A stretch of DNA of 37,204 nucleotides from an uncultured Caulobacteraceae bacterium. Lineage in GTDB: Bacteria > Pseudomonadota > Alphaproteobacteria > Caulobacterales > Caulobacteraceae. Below are positions 1-7,286 of this stretch, one piece after another. The stretch lies in NCBI GenBank assembly GCA_937890965.1, contig CALAEG010000362.1, positions 1-37,204 of the forward strand. The letters run 5' to 3'. The translations under genes and the position numbers were made by a program. The first letter of the stretch is position 1. Every line of letters starts with the position of its first letter. Below the pieces are notes generated by a model. The model was given only the letters and a program-made list of their open reading frames with translations. It did not search any database and was not told where the DNA came from.

Positions 1-46
1 CGAGATTGGTCAGTGACTGGAGTTCAGACGTGTGCTCTTCCGATCT
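1..46. other. Illumina TruSeq adapter contamination
   Basis: Positions 13-46 match, base for base from memory, the 34-nt Illumina TruSeq read-2 adapter. Positions 1-6 match the end of the indexed PCR primer, and 7-12 read TGGTCA, the reverse complement of TruSeq index 4 (TGACCA). The block is therefore library primer left at a contig end, not genome. Genomic sequence starts at about 47, and the reading frame that crosses this block on the minus strand ends in adapter-coded residues. Confidence 0.97.
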
Positions 47-779
47 GGGCCGGCGTCGCCAGGGTGTGCGTCAGCCCCGGCCAATCCAGCGAATGCTGCA
101 AATCCGCGTCGTCATACATGACGACGGCGCCGCCCTGACCCCAGACCATGGTCGGCCATATAAAGCCGCCACCGGTCCACAGTCCCAACGACATGATGTT
201 GAGCACCGTGGCGGCGTCCAGCCGGCGAAACCCGTCGCCGAGGGCGTGGTATTCGGCCACCCGGTCGTCGATCAGATCGCGCGTGGCGCCGTAAGGAATT
301 TGCACCTTCTTGCTGGCGCCGGTGGTGCCGGAGGTCAAAAGAATCTGCGCGCCGGCGGCCAGATCGGCGGGTAGCGGCGGCAACGGGCCGCGTTCGAGGT
401 CGGGCTGGCGGGACGGCGAGGCCAGGGTCAGCGCTAGGGCGCCGGACGGCGCCGCGAGCCCGTCCGTCGGCTCGTCGCTGGACGTGATCAGACAGGCGAC
501 ATCAAGACCTTCGAACAGCGCCGCCTGGTCGTGACTGGCGATCAGCGACGCCTCAAGGCCGAGGCTGCGTGCGGCAAAACTGAGAATCCAGGCGTCAAGC
601 ATGTCGCGCACGAGCAGGAGGGCGATGCCGTGGTTGGGGGCCTTCGCCTTCAGGACGCGCCTGGCTCGCTCAATCATCCGCCAGAACCTAGCGTAGGTGA
701 CCGGCCGGCCGTTATGCACCGCCGCAAGCTTGTCAGGCTCGCGGCTCGCGATCCATTGAATCTGTTCGATCAGGAACAC
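47..779 (-). CDS. AMP-binding (ANL superfamily) enzyme, 3' end missing
   Basis: Adenylate-forming enzymes of this superfamily activate a carboxylic acid with ATP, usually to make an acyl-CoA or load a carrier protein. The phosphate-binding motif LLTSGTTGASKK is clear about 150 residues in, and the N-terminal part (REPDKLAAVHNGRPVTYA) is typical of acyl-CoA synthetase-like proteins. The C-terminal catalytic half lies beyond the contig end; residues coded left of 47 come from adapter. I chose the GTG at 779 because family homology begins right after it. An in-frame GTG at 878 would add 33 unconvincing residues. The gene lies downstream of the UrcA-like gene on the same strand. The substrate cannot be told. 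Confidence 0.75.
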
Positions 780-912
780 GGCGCCACCCCGCGGCTCGAC
801 CCCGACGCTACCGGGGTGGCCGGTCGGGATCAACGGCTTCACGAGCCTTAGCGACAGCGCCAGATCGGAGCCAGCCACGAGACGGGCCCCGACCAGAGAC
901 AGGACCGCTGAA

Positions 913-1206
913 CTAGCGGCTGGCGACGCGAGTTGGCGTGGTCGCCGTCACGCTGGCCGTGGTGGCCGGCAGACTGGCCTCGGCGCGGCCGATGGCGTCG
1001 CTGAGGCACTCCGGACGATCGTAGAACACCTCGAGCGGCAATTCGTCGCTAAGCTCGACTCTACACGCGGCTTGGGCGGCGCGGAGGATCGCGGTGCGCG
1101 CGGCCTTGGCGTCGAGACCGTCGAGATTGACCCTGACGCTGGTGGCGGCGGCGGCCGGAAGCGCCAGCGCCGCGACGGCGGTGGCGAGGAGGAGGGTGCG
1201 ATACAT
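913..1206 (-). CDS. UrcA family small secreted protein
   Basis: This 97-residue protein starts with a clear signal peptide (residues 1 to about 21, ending AAAA). The mature part has the layout of UrcA-type proteins, which are common and poorly understood in Caulobacterales and sphingomonads: a short beta strand (SVRVNLDGLD), a helix rich in alanine (KAARTAILRAAQAAC) and two cysteines about 20 residues apart that could form a disulfide. It probably acts in the periplasm. The Thr/Ala-rich tail after residue 80 looks disordered. The family call rests on pattern only. It is transcribed away from the 399-base gap at 1207-1605. Confidence 0.6.
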   Translation of the reverse strand: MYRTLLLATAVAALALPAAAATSVRVNLDGLDAKAARTAILRAAQAACRVELSDELPLEVFYDRPECLSDAIGRAEASLPATTASVTATTPTRVASR

Positions 1207-1340
1207 ATTTTGGTTCCCGAGCTAGAGGTTTTCAGAAAACCCATCGCTCGGACGCTTCCTTAGAAGGACACTTATACTGGTCATTGACCCTCAGATGGGA
1301 CTGGCCGGCGCCCCGGTGCAAACGATAGTCGCGCCGAAGC

Positions 1341-1354
1341 CGCAATATATTGCG
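1341..1354. promoter_or_regulatory. Perfect 14-bp palindrome in the 1207-1605 gap
   Basis: CGCAATATATTGCG equals its own reverse complement and is AT-rich in a GC-rich genome, as expected for the operator of a dimeric regulator. It sits 135 bases upstream of the UrcA-like gene (minus) and 252 bases upstream of the lipoprotein gene (plus), so it could serve either. I cannot name the regulator. The remaining gap, 1207-1605, holds no credible gene; the apparent frame entering from 1413 is the out-of-frame shadow of the lipoprotein gene joined to the methyltransferase frame. Confidence 0.45.
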
Positions 1355-1605
1355 ACGCAGCATGACCTGCCTTAACACTGTTCAGATTGAGCTCGCGTTG
1401 CGGGCATAATCATTGCCTGCTAAGGAATATGGCGAGGCTACACCCGCGTCCAGGCCTATTGCGCCGCACCATTCCTGGGGGCCATGCGGGGTGATTCGCC
1501 CTGGCGTAGCCACTGACCTTAAGCGCCAGCGCCTTTTCCTTGCTGGCCGCGGCCGGGGACCGATAGGGTTCCGAGAAGGACGATGGGTGGGAGCGAGGTG
1601 GGCGG

Positions 1606-2295
1606 ATGACCAGAGGATGGAATCTGAGGTCTTTGGCCCTGCTGGCCGCGGCGCTGGCGCTCGGCGGTTGCAATCTGGTGGTGTCCGAACGGCCGGTGTT
1701 CACGGCGGCCGATGCCGTGGGCGCGCCGTCGCTGCGAGCCGGCGTCTGGTCGGCGTCCCAGCCCGACTGCGACTTCAAGGCCAGCGATCCCGTCGCCGAC
1801 TGGCCGAAGTGCGCCGGCGGCGGCGTCATCACCCCGACCGCCATCATGGCCAGCGTAGACCCGAACAGCCCTGGCTCGCCCGACCAACCGCCGGCGACCA
1901 TCGCCAAACCGCAGATGACGATTCCCTATGTGCTTGCCGCCGGCGACCCGCGTGTGATGAAGATCAATGTGAAGCTTCCGCCGGGAGCCGGGAGCCTTTC
2001 GGCCCTGTTCTATTTCGCGGCGTTGAAGCCTGTGGCGCGCGACGCCGACGGCCGTATCGTCCAGGCCGAGCTGTGGCCGATCCAGTGCGGCCCGCCGCCG
2101 CCGCCGAAAGCCGCCTCGGCCGGCGCCGATGCGGACCAGAGCGGCGTCACCGATCATCCCCTGCCGGGCCTGAAGGCGGCCGACGGCATGTGCACGCCGA
2201 CCGACAAGGCGGCCGTCCAGAACGCCGCCAAGGCCAGCCGCGCCTGGGCCGGCCAGACAGGGACCCTGCGCTGGGTGCGGGACGGGATGAAATGA
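1606..2295 (+). CDS. Predicted lipoprotein of unknown function
   Basis: A 229-residue protein with a lipoprotein signal peptide: a positive start (MTRGWNLR), a hydrophobic stretch, and the lipobox LALGGC, which places the lipidated cysteine near residue 21. The mature part holds several further cysteines (contexts QPDCDF, PKCAGG, IQCGPP, GMCTPT), which could form disulfides in the periplasm. A proline run (PPPPPK) lies around residue 165. A GAGGTGGGCGG ribosome-binding stretch sits just before the ATG. Its stop overlaps the start of the methyltransferase by four bases (ATGA), so the two are probably co-transcribed and translationally coupled. I do not recognise the family. Confidence 0.75.
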   Translation: MTRGWNLRSLALLAAALALGGCNLVVSERPVFTAADAVGAPSLRAGVWSASQPDCDFKASDPVADWPKCAGGGVITPTAIMASVDPNSPGSPDQPPATIAKPQMTIPYVLAAGDPRVMKINVKLPPGAGSLSALFYFAALKPVARDADGRIVQAELWPIQCGPPPPPKAASAGADADQSGVTDHPLPGLKAADGMCTPTDKAAVQNAAKASRAWAGQTGTLRWVRDGMK

Positions 2296-3098
2296 GCGGG
2301 CGCGAAACGAGGATGCAGCTAGACGAGGTCGGCAGGGTCAACCAGGAGGGCTGGGACCGCCGGGTCGAGGAAGAGGATGTCTGGACCCGGCCGGTATCGC
2401 CCGAAGCCATCGCCCGCGCGCGGCGGGGCGACTGGTCGGTGGTGCTGACGCCGAACAGGCCGGTTCCCCGCGACTGGTTCGGCGAGATCGCGGATAAAGA
2501 CATCCTCTGCCTGGCTTCCGGCGGCGGCCAGCAGGGGCCCGTCCTGTCGGCGGCCGGCGCCAGGGTCGTGGTGTTCGACGCCTCGACCAGACAACTCGCT
2601 CAGGACGAGGCGGTGGCGCGCCGGGACGGGCTCTCCCTGGTCACCCAGCAGGGCTTTATGCATGACCTGTCGGTGTTCCCTGACGGCCGGTTCGATCTGA
2701 TCTTCCATCCGGTCTCGAACTGTTACACGCCGGAGATCGAGCCGGTCTGGCGGGAGTGTTTCCGGGTCTTGCGGCCCGGCGGGGCGCTGCTGGCGGCATT
2801 CATGAACCCGTTCGTCTATATCTTCGACGCCGAGGCCGAATTGCGTGGCGAACTGGTGGTGCGCCATGCGCTGCCCTACGCCGACGTCATCGACCGGACC
2901 CCAGAGGACCTGCAACGTGTGATCGCGCGCGACCACACCGTTGAGTTCAGCCACACGCTGGAAACCCAGATCGGCGGCCAACTCAAGGCGGGCTTTGTCT
3001 TGACCCACATGTTCGAGGACACCGATCGCGCCGCGGCGGAAACCGGCCGTTCCCGCTATTTCCCGACCAGCGTCGCGACGCGCGCTCAGAAGCCGTGA
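2292..3098 (+). CDS. Class I SAM-dependent methyltransferase
   Basis: A 268-residue protein with the Rossmann-type methyltransferase layout. Motif I for SAM binding is LCLASGGGQQGP at about residue 73, followed by VVVFDAS (end of strand 2, ribose contact). The strand-4 region FDLIFHPVSNCYTPEIEPVW and the post-motif helix with the ECFRVLRPGGALLAAF signature are typical of the Methyltransf_11 group. It is probably a cytosolic small-molecule methyltransferase; the acceptor is unknown. Its ATG overlaps the stop of the lipoprotein gene (ATGA); an internal ATG seven codons later (MQLDEVG) is a possible alternative start. A hydrolase remnant follows directly. Confidence 0.8.
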   Translation: MSGRETRMQLDEVGRVNQEGWDRRVEEEDVWTRPVSPEAIARARRGDWSVVLTPNRPVPRDWFGEIADKDILCLASGGGQQGPVLSAAGARVVVFDASTRQLAQDEAVARRDGLSLVTQQGFMHDLSVFPDGRFDLIFHPVSNCYTPEIEPVWRECFRVLRPGGALLAAFMNPFVYIFDAEAELRGELVVRHALPYADVIDRTPEDLQRVIARDHTVEFSHTLETQIGGQLKAGFVLTHMFEDTDRAAAETGRSRYFPTSVATRAQKP

Positions 3099-3439
3099 GC
3101 GCTTCAGCGGGAGTCTTTCTCCCTGGGCTCCCCCGCGCTGCGGCATGGAGTGCCCAGATGGCTGTGACGATGGCCGAATCCCCCGAGGTGAGCGTCATTT
3201 CCCCGACGGTGTTCAGCACGGCGCAGCTCCGGGCGATCCATGCACCGACACCTTTGCTCATCGGAGACCAGGAGCGGCTCTACGAGCCGCGCGCCAATCT
3301 GCGCATGGTGATGGCGCGCATGCCCGCCCTGGACGGCGCCGTCGTCCCGGACGCCGATCACATCGCGGCCATGGCTCAGCCCGATGCGGTCAACGCACAG
3401 ATCCTGCGGTTCGTGGAACGGGGCGTCGGCGCCGCGTGA
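3095..3439 (+). pseudogene. C-terminal remnant of an alpha/beta hydrolase
   Basis: The frame opens with a GTG over the methyltransferase stop codon. From about 3146 it codes for what looks like only the last quarter of an alpha/beta hydrolase. The segment STAQLRAIHAPTPLLIGDQE is the strand before the catalytic acid, LYEPRANL follows it, and VPDADHIAAMAQPDAVNAQI carries the catalytic histidine in the usual DxxH context. The nucleophile elbow (GxSxG) and the oxyanion half are absent from the 114 residues and from the sequence upstream, which is the methyltransferase. It therefore cannot be an active hydrolase by itself. I read it as a truncated relic, possibly still translated. Confidence 0.6.
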
Positions 3440-3453
3440 CGCTAGCCCCGCTC

Positions 3454-3482
3454 TTGACCTGACACGGGCGGGCGCCTTTTAT
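3454..3482 (+). promoter_or_regulatory. Candidate sigma-70-type promoter of metZ
   Basis: TTGACC (3454-3459) matches five of six bases of the -35 consensus. After a 17-base spacer, TTTTAT (3477-3482) matches four of six bases of the -10 box. Transcription would start near 3489, about 20 bases before the metZ ATG at 3510. That leaves no room for a leader riboswitch between this start and the gene. Confidence 0.45.
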
Positions 3483-3509
3483 GCCGCTCCTTTTTGCGGG
3501 CAGCGTTTC

Positions 3510-4727
3510 ATGGCCAAGACGACAAGCGACAAGCCCGCGGACTGGGAGATCGCCACCCGCCTGGTGCGCGGCGGGTCGCTGCGCTCTCAGTTTGGCGAGA
3601 CGGCCGAGGCCATCTTCCTCACACAAAGCTTTCTCTACGAGTCGGCCGAAGCCGCCGACGCGCGGTTCGCCGGGGCCGACGATGGCTTCATCTATTCGCG
3701 CTACGCCAATCCAACCGTGAGGATGTTCGAAGACCGGCTGGCCCTGCTGGAAGGCGCCGAGGCCTGCCGGGCTCAGGCTTCGGGCATGGCGTCGGTGCAT
3801 CTGGCGTTGATGGGTCTGGTCCGCGCCGGCGACCATATCGTCGCCGGCCAAGCCCTGTTCGGCTCCAACCGCTGGATTCTGAACAACTGGGCGCCGCGGT
3901 TCGGCGTCGAGACCAGCATGGTGCCGGCGCCCGACATCGCGGCCTGGCGGGCGGCGGTGCGGCCGAACACCAAGGTCTTCCTGATCGAGAGCCCGGCCAA
4001 TCCGTTGCTGGAGATCACCGACATCGCCGCGGTTTCCGCGCTCGCGCGCGAGATCGGCGCCAGGGTGGTGGTGGACAATGTCTTCGCCTCGCCGATCCTG
4101 CAAAAGCCGCTGCAGCTGGGCGCCGACGTGGTGGTCTATTCGGCCACCAAACATATCGACGGACAGGGCCGTGTGCTGGGGGGCGCCGTCCTCGGCGCCC
4201 ACGATCTGCTCGAAGAGGCCTATCGCGACCCAATCCGCCACACCGGCCCGGCGCTTTCGCCCTTCAATGCCTGGGTGCTGCTGAACGGGTTGGTGACGCT
4301 GGACCTGCGCGTGCGGCGGCAGAGCGAGACGGCGGCGGGCCTGGCCGACCGCATCGCCGAACACGCCAAGGTCAGGACCATCCGCTATCCCGGCCGCCCC
4401 GACCATCCGCAGTACGAGATCGCCCGCCGTCAGATGACCGGCGGGACCAACCAGATGCAGGGCGGCGGCACGCTGATCGCCTTCGACCTGGGCGACCAGG
4501 CCGCGGCGTTCAACTTCCTGAACGCGCTACAGCTGGTCGACATCTCCAACAATCTTGGCGACGCTCGCTCGATGGCGACGCATCCGAACACCACCACCCA
4601 CCGCTCGATGACCGAAGAGCAGCGGCTGGAGATCGGCCTGACCGCCGGCTGGGTGCGGCTTTCGGTGGGGCTGGAGGGCCCGGGTGACCTCTGGCGCGAC
4701 CTGGGCCGCGCCCTGGACGCCGCATGA
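3510..4727 (+). CDS. metZ: O-succinylhomoserine sulfhydrylase (MetZ-type)
   Basis: A 405-residue PLP-dependent enzyme of the Cys/Met metabolism family. It most likely makes homocysteine from O-succinylhomoserine and sulfide in methionine synthesis. Visible landmarks are IYSRYANPTV (residues 61-70), ALLEGAEACRAQASGMAS (phosphate cradle), VVVDNVFASP with the PLP-contacting Asp189, and SATKHIDGQGR with Lys214 as the Schiff-base lysine. HIDGQGR and SNNLGDARSMATHP are typical of MetZ rather than cystathionine gamma-synthase. The start at 3510 (MAKTTSDKP) fits the usual family N-terminus; the frame extends further upstream without a credible start. Its stop overlaps the start of apaG, a pairing also known in other Caulobacterales. 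O-acetylhomoserine as substrate cannot be excluded. Confidence 0.9.
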   Translation: MAKTTSDKPADWEIATRLVRGGSLRSQFGETAEAIFLTQSFLYESAEAADARFAGADDGFIYSRYANPTVRMFEDRLALLEGAEACRAQASGMASVHLALMGLVRAGDHIVAGQALFGSNRWILNNWAPRFGVETSMVPAPDIAAWRAAVRPNTKVFLIESPANPLLEITDIAAVSALAREIGARVVVDNVFASPILQKPLQLGADVVVYSATKHIDGQGRVLGGAVLGAHDLLEEAYRDPIRHTGPALSPFNAWVLLNGLVTLDLRVRRQSETAAGLADRIAEHAKVRTIRYPGRPDHPQYEIARRQMTGGTNQMQGGGTLIAFDLGDQAAAFNFLNALQLVDISNNLGDARSMATHPNTTTHRSMTEEQRLEIGLTAGWVRLSVGLEGPGDLWRDLGRALDAA

Positions 4728-5185
4728 GCCGGCTGCCGCGCTCACCGTCGGCGCCCAGCTTTCGCGAGACGCGCCGGGCGCGGGAACGCTCGGTCTATGA
4801 GGCGACGACGCGCGCGATCCTGGTCAGGGTCGAGCCCCACTATTTGCCCGACCAGTCCGACGAGCGCGAAGGCCGCTTCGTCTGGTCCTATACGGTCGAG
4901 ATCGAAAACCATGGCCAGGAGACGGTGCAGCTTTTGTCGCGCCGCTGGCTGATCACCGATGCGCTGAACCACACCGAGTCGGTGGTCGGCCCTGGCGTCA
5001 CCGGCGAGCAGCCGACGCTCAAACCCCGCGAGGCCTTCCGCTACACTTCGGTCTGTCCGCTGCCGACGCCCTCGGGCGAGATGCGCGGCGCCTACCAGAT
5101 GGTCAATGACGAAGGCGCGGCCTTCGAGGTCGAGATCCCGGCCTTCTCGCTGCACCTGCCAAGCGCGCGGCGGACCCTGAACTAA
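4724..5185 (+). CDS. apaG: ApaG family protein
   Basis: A 153-residue protein with the ApaG/F-box-associated immunoglobulin-like beta sandwich. Recognisable parts are YEATTRAILVRVEPHYLPDQS, FVWSYTVEIENHGQETVQLLSRRW, and GPGVTGEQPTLKPREAFRYTS, which contains the conserved GxGVxGEQP glycine loop. ApaG proteins bind divalent cations or nucleotides in vitro and have been linked to cobalt/magnesium tolerance; their true role is unsettled. About 25 residues precede the conserved domain. The ATG overlaps the metZ stop (ATGA), so it is translated from the metZ message. Its last four bases overlap the convergent MarR gene. Confidence 0.9.
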   Translation: MSRLPRSPSAPSFRETRRARERSVYEATTRAILVRVEPHYLPDQSDEREGRFVWSYTVEIENHGQETVQLLSRRWLITDALNHTESVVGPGVTGEQPTLKPREAFRYTSVCPLPTPSGEMRGAYQMVNDEGAAFEVEIPAFSLHLPSARRTLN

Positions 5186-5712
5186 TCCTCGTCGTCGCGG
5201 CGCAGGCTGAGCAGACGCTTGGCCAGGTCCGCGTCCGCGACAAGATTGGCCAGCATGACCTGTTTGGTCCTGACCAGGCTGCGCTGGTCGTCTTCCGCTA
5301 TGCCCTCGAGCGTGCGGCGATTGACCCGATAGACCGCCCGAAGCGCCCGCTCGTGCACCGCGCGCCCGGCCTGGGTGACGGTGAGCAGCACCTGACGGCG
5401 ATCGCTCGCCGGCGTCATGCGCTCGACCAGGCCGCTGGCGAACAGCTGATCGACCGTGCGGGTCATGGTGGTGCGATCGACGGCGCAGAAATCGGCCAGT
5501 TCGGTCATGCCGCAGGGCTGCAGACGCGCCACCACGGCGAGCGCGCGGTGACGGGCGACATTCAGGCCCAGCGGCCGGAACGCCTCGTCCAGCGCCGCCT
5601 CGCGGTGGCGGCCGAGCACGGTGAAGACGTGAAACAGATAGGTGGTCAGATCGAACGGAAACTCGCCGGTCGGATCCACTGTGGTCGGTGGCCGGTGCGC
5701 GGATGTGTGCAT
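5182..5712 (-). CDS. MarR family transcriptional regulator
   Basis: A 176-residue MarR-type winged-helix repressor. The DNA-binding part includes the recognition helix region MTELADFCAVDRTTMTRTVD (residues 69-88) and the wing SDRRQVLLTVT (103-113) with the conserved Asp-Arg-Arg. Flanking helices would form the dimer interface; about 18 residues before DLTTYLFHVF look disordered. Members usually respond to phenolic or aromatic compounds and control a divergent or their own gene. The divergent neighbour is the small gene at 5906. Its stop overlaps the last bases of apaG on the opposite strand, so no terminator fits between them. The ligand is unknown. Confidence 0.88.
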   Translation of the reverse strand: MHTSAHRPPTTVDPTGEFPFDLTTYLFHVFTVLGRHREAALDEAFRPLGLNVARHRALAVVARLQPCGMTELADFCAVDRTTMTRTVDQLFASGLVERMTPASDRRQVLLTVTQAGRAVHERALRAVYRVNRRTLEGIAEDDQRSLVRTKQVMLANLVADADLAKRLLSLRRDDED

Positions 5713-5814
5713 CGTCCAGCCCCAACAACGACGTTGTCCGTCGCCCCGGACCTAGGGAAGCCCAATCCGCTGATTGGCACAAGATGTAACCGTGATATTT
5801 GTAATTTGCATAAG

Positions 5815-5826
5815 GTGCACTTGCAC
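5815..5826. promoter_or_regulatory. Inverted repeat in the marR/5906 divergent region
   Basis: GTGCA-CT-TGCAC, a dyad of five-base arms, lies in an AT-rich stretch 103 bases upstream of the MarR gene and 80 bases upstream of the divergent small gene. MarR proteins commonly bind such short dyads in their own divergent promoter region. This is position plus symmetry only. A second short dyad (CTCGC-GTA-GCGAG) lies nearby at about 5853-5865. Confidence 0.35.
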
Positions 5827-5905
5827 GTTTTTTCTTGACCTCTGAGTGGCGCTCGCGTAGCGAGGCCGCGCTTTACGTCGGCAAGCCGACTCAAGAGAGC
5901 CGAAC

Positions 5906-6121
5906 ATGAGCGACACGCCCGGCCCCGACCAGCCGATCACCTTTCGCGTCGTCAGCGGTCCGGCCGGCTGGCGGATCATCGGCGCCGACGCCGCACCGAT
6001 GTCGACGCTCTATCTCTCGCGCAAGCTGGCGGCCGAGCACGCCCAGGAGATGGTCGATGTCCTGAAAGGCTACGGCCAGCGGGCCCGGGTGGTCGTCGAA
6101 GGCGAGTGTCCCGCGGACTAG
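5906..6121 (+). CDS. Small conserved-looking protein of unknown function
   Basis: A 71-residue acidic protein (MSDTPGPDQP start) with a predicted strand-turn-strand (ITFRVVSGPAGWRIIGAD), a helix rich in basic and acidic residues (LYLSRKLAAEHAQEMVDVLKGY), and a final strand (RARVVVEGE). This beta-beta-alpha-beta layout resembles small DUF2188-like domains, in which a GW-type turn is also common, but I cannot assign it. There is no signal peptide or membrane segment. It is divergent from the MarR gene and may be its target. A palindromic repeat follows. Confidence 0.6.
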   Translation: MSDTPGPDQPITFRVVSGPAGWRIIGADAAPMSTLYLSRKLAAEHAQEMVDVLKGYGQRARVVVEGECPAD

Positions 6122-6160
6122 GCGGCGCCCTGCTGGGGCTCGCTGACAGGCCGCTGAGTG

Positions 6161-6290
6161 CGTGTTCCTTCTCCCCCGCGGGAGAGGGCGCCCCCGCGAC
6201 GGCGGGGCAGGATGAGGGGTCGCCCGAGCGACCGCGGCCGTATCCCCCAGCGCGAATGCGAGCGTTGGGCGCCCCCTCATCCAACCGCCG
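6161..6290. repeat. Palindromic intergenic repeat (REP-like)
   Basis: The gap between the small gene and hslO holds two nested palindromes. One is CTCCC-CCGC-GGGAG near 6171-6184. The other is a perfect 10-bp inverted repeat, GGATGAGGGG (6210-6219) against CCCCTCATCC (6273-6282), with GC-rich internal dyads. Such paired clusters with GGATGAGGGG arms resemble dispersed intergenic repeats I recall from Caulobacter-like genomes. Only one copy is visible here, so repeat status is inferred. It could also act as a terminator for the two converging genes. Confidence 0.5.
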
Positions 6291-6308
6291 TGCGCCTGAC
6301 GGCCTGGG

Positions 6309-7286
6309 CTAGCCGGCCCGCCCCGTATCCACCGCCTCGGGGGCGATGTCGTAGGTGCGCGAACAATATTCGCAGGTCACCCGGATCAGGCCATCGGCCT
6401 CGATCATCTCGGCGCGTTCGGCGGCCGGGAAGGATTTCAGCACGCCTTCAATCCGGTCCTGCGAGCACCGACAGAAGGCTCGCAGCGGCCGGGGCTCGAA
6501 CATGCGCACACCGGTCTCGTGGAACAGCCGGTAGAGCAGCTGCTCGGGCGTGATGGTGGGATCCACCAACTCGTCCTCGCCCAGGGTGGCGATATAGGCC
6601 TGGGCGGTCTCCCAGGCGTCTTCGGTGGGCCCCCGCGCCTCGTCGCCGGCGATATTCTGCAGGATCAGGCCGCCGGCCCGCCAGACGGGCGCGCCGGTGG
6701 TTTGCACCTGGCCAACCGCAAGGCGCACCTTGGTCGGCGTCTGTTCGGACTGGGCGAAATAGTGTTCCGCCGACAGGGCCAGCGTCTCGCCCTCGATCGG
6801 GGTGACGCCTTGATAGCGCTCGGTGTCGGCACCCTGGTCGATGGTCATGATGAAGACCCCGTCGCCGAGCAGGGTCTTGGCCCCCGGCCTGGCAAAGCCG
6901 CCCGAGGCCTCGGCGACGCGATCGGCGTCATAGCGGCAATAGCCGCGCAGCGCGCCGGTGGTGTCGTAGTCGGCCACCACATAGGCGACCGGGCCGTCGC
7001 CCTGGGCCTGCAGGATCAACCGCCCCTCGAACTTCAGGCTGGCGCCGACCAGGGCGGCGAGCGCGCAGGCCTCGCCGAGCAGATTGGCGGCGGCCTCCGG
7101 GTAGTCATGGCGGGTGAGGATGTCGTCGACCGCCGGCCCCAGCCGCACCAGGCGACCGCGCACGGGCTGGCCTTCGATCTGGAAGGCGGTGACGAGGTCG
7201 TCGGTGATGGGAATGGCGTCGGGCACGTCTGGGCTTAGATAGGAAGGCGCTGGATTTGCGAAAGGGCGCGGTTCAGATCGCGCCAA
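6309..7286 (-). CDS. hslO: Hsp33 redox-regulated chaperone
   Basis: A 325-residue Hsp33 protein. Hsp33 is a cytosolic holdase that binds zinc when reduced and becomes active when oxidative stress forms disulfides. The four zinc cysteines are in the expected CxC and CxxC pairs: C272/C274 (FCRCSQ) and C305/C308 (CEYC). Core-domain landmarks include the [12 protein letters not shown] helix and QGDGPV...[16 protein letters not shown]. The usual length is about 290-330. The ATG at 7286 lies 14 bases inside the end of argF, so coupling to argF is likely; a later start near [10 protein letters not shown]-like residues 22-30 would also fit the family. It is the last gene of the argD-argF-hslO run. 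Confidence 0.93.
   Translation of the reverse strand: MARSEPRPFANPAPSYLSPDVPDAIPITDDLVTAFQIEGQPVRGRLVRLGPAVDDILTRHDYPEAAANLLGEACALAALVGASLKFEGRLILQAQGDGPVAYVVADYDTTGALRGYCRYDADRVAEASGGFARPGAKTLLGDGVFIMTIDQGADTERYQGVTPIEGETLALSAEHYFAQSEQTPTKVRLAVGQVQTTGAPVWRAGGLILQNIAGDEARGPTEDAWETAQAYIATLGEDELVDPTITPEQLLYRLFHETGVRMFEPRPLRAFCRCSQDRIEGVLKSFPAAERAEMIEADGLIRVTCEYCSRTYDIAPEAVDTGRAG

Noticed and set aside
1413-2291. Long reading frame in front of the methyltransferase
   Set aside because: It is in the methyltransferase frame but overlaps the lipoprotein gene out of frame, is arginine-rich, and has no family pattern before the ATGA start at 2292.
3440-3509. SAM riboswitch before metZ
   Set aside because: Position fits an alphaproteobacterial metZ leader, but I see neither a SAM-II pseudoknot pattern nor enough room after the candidate promoter.
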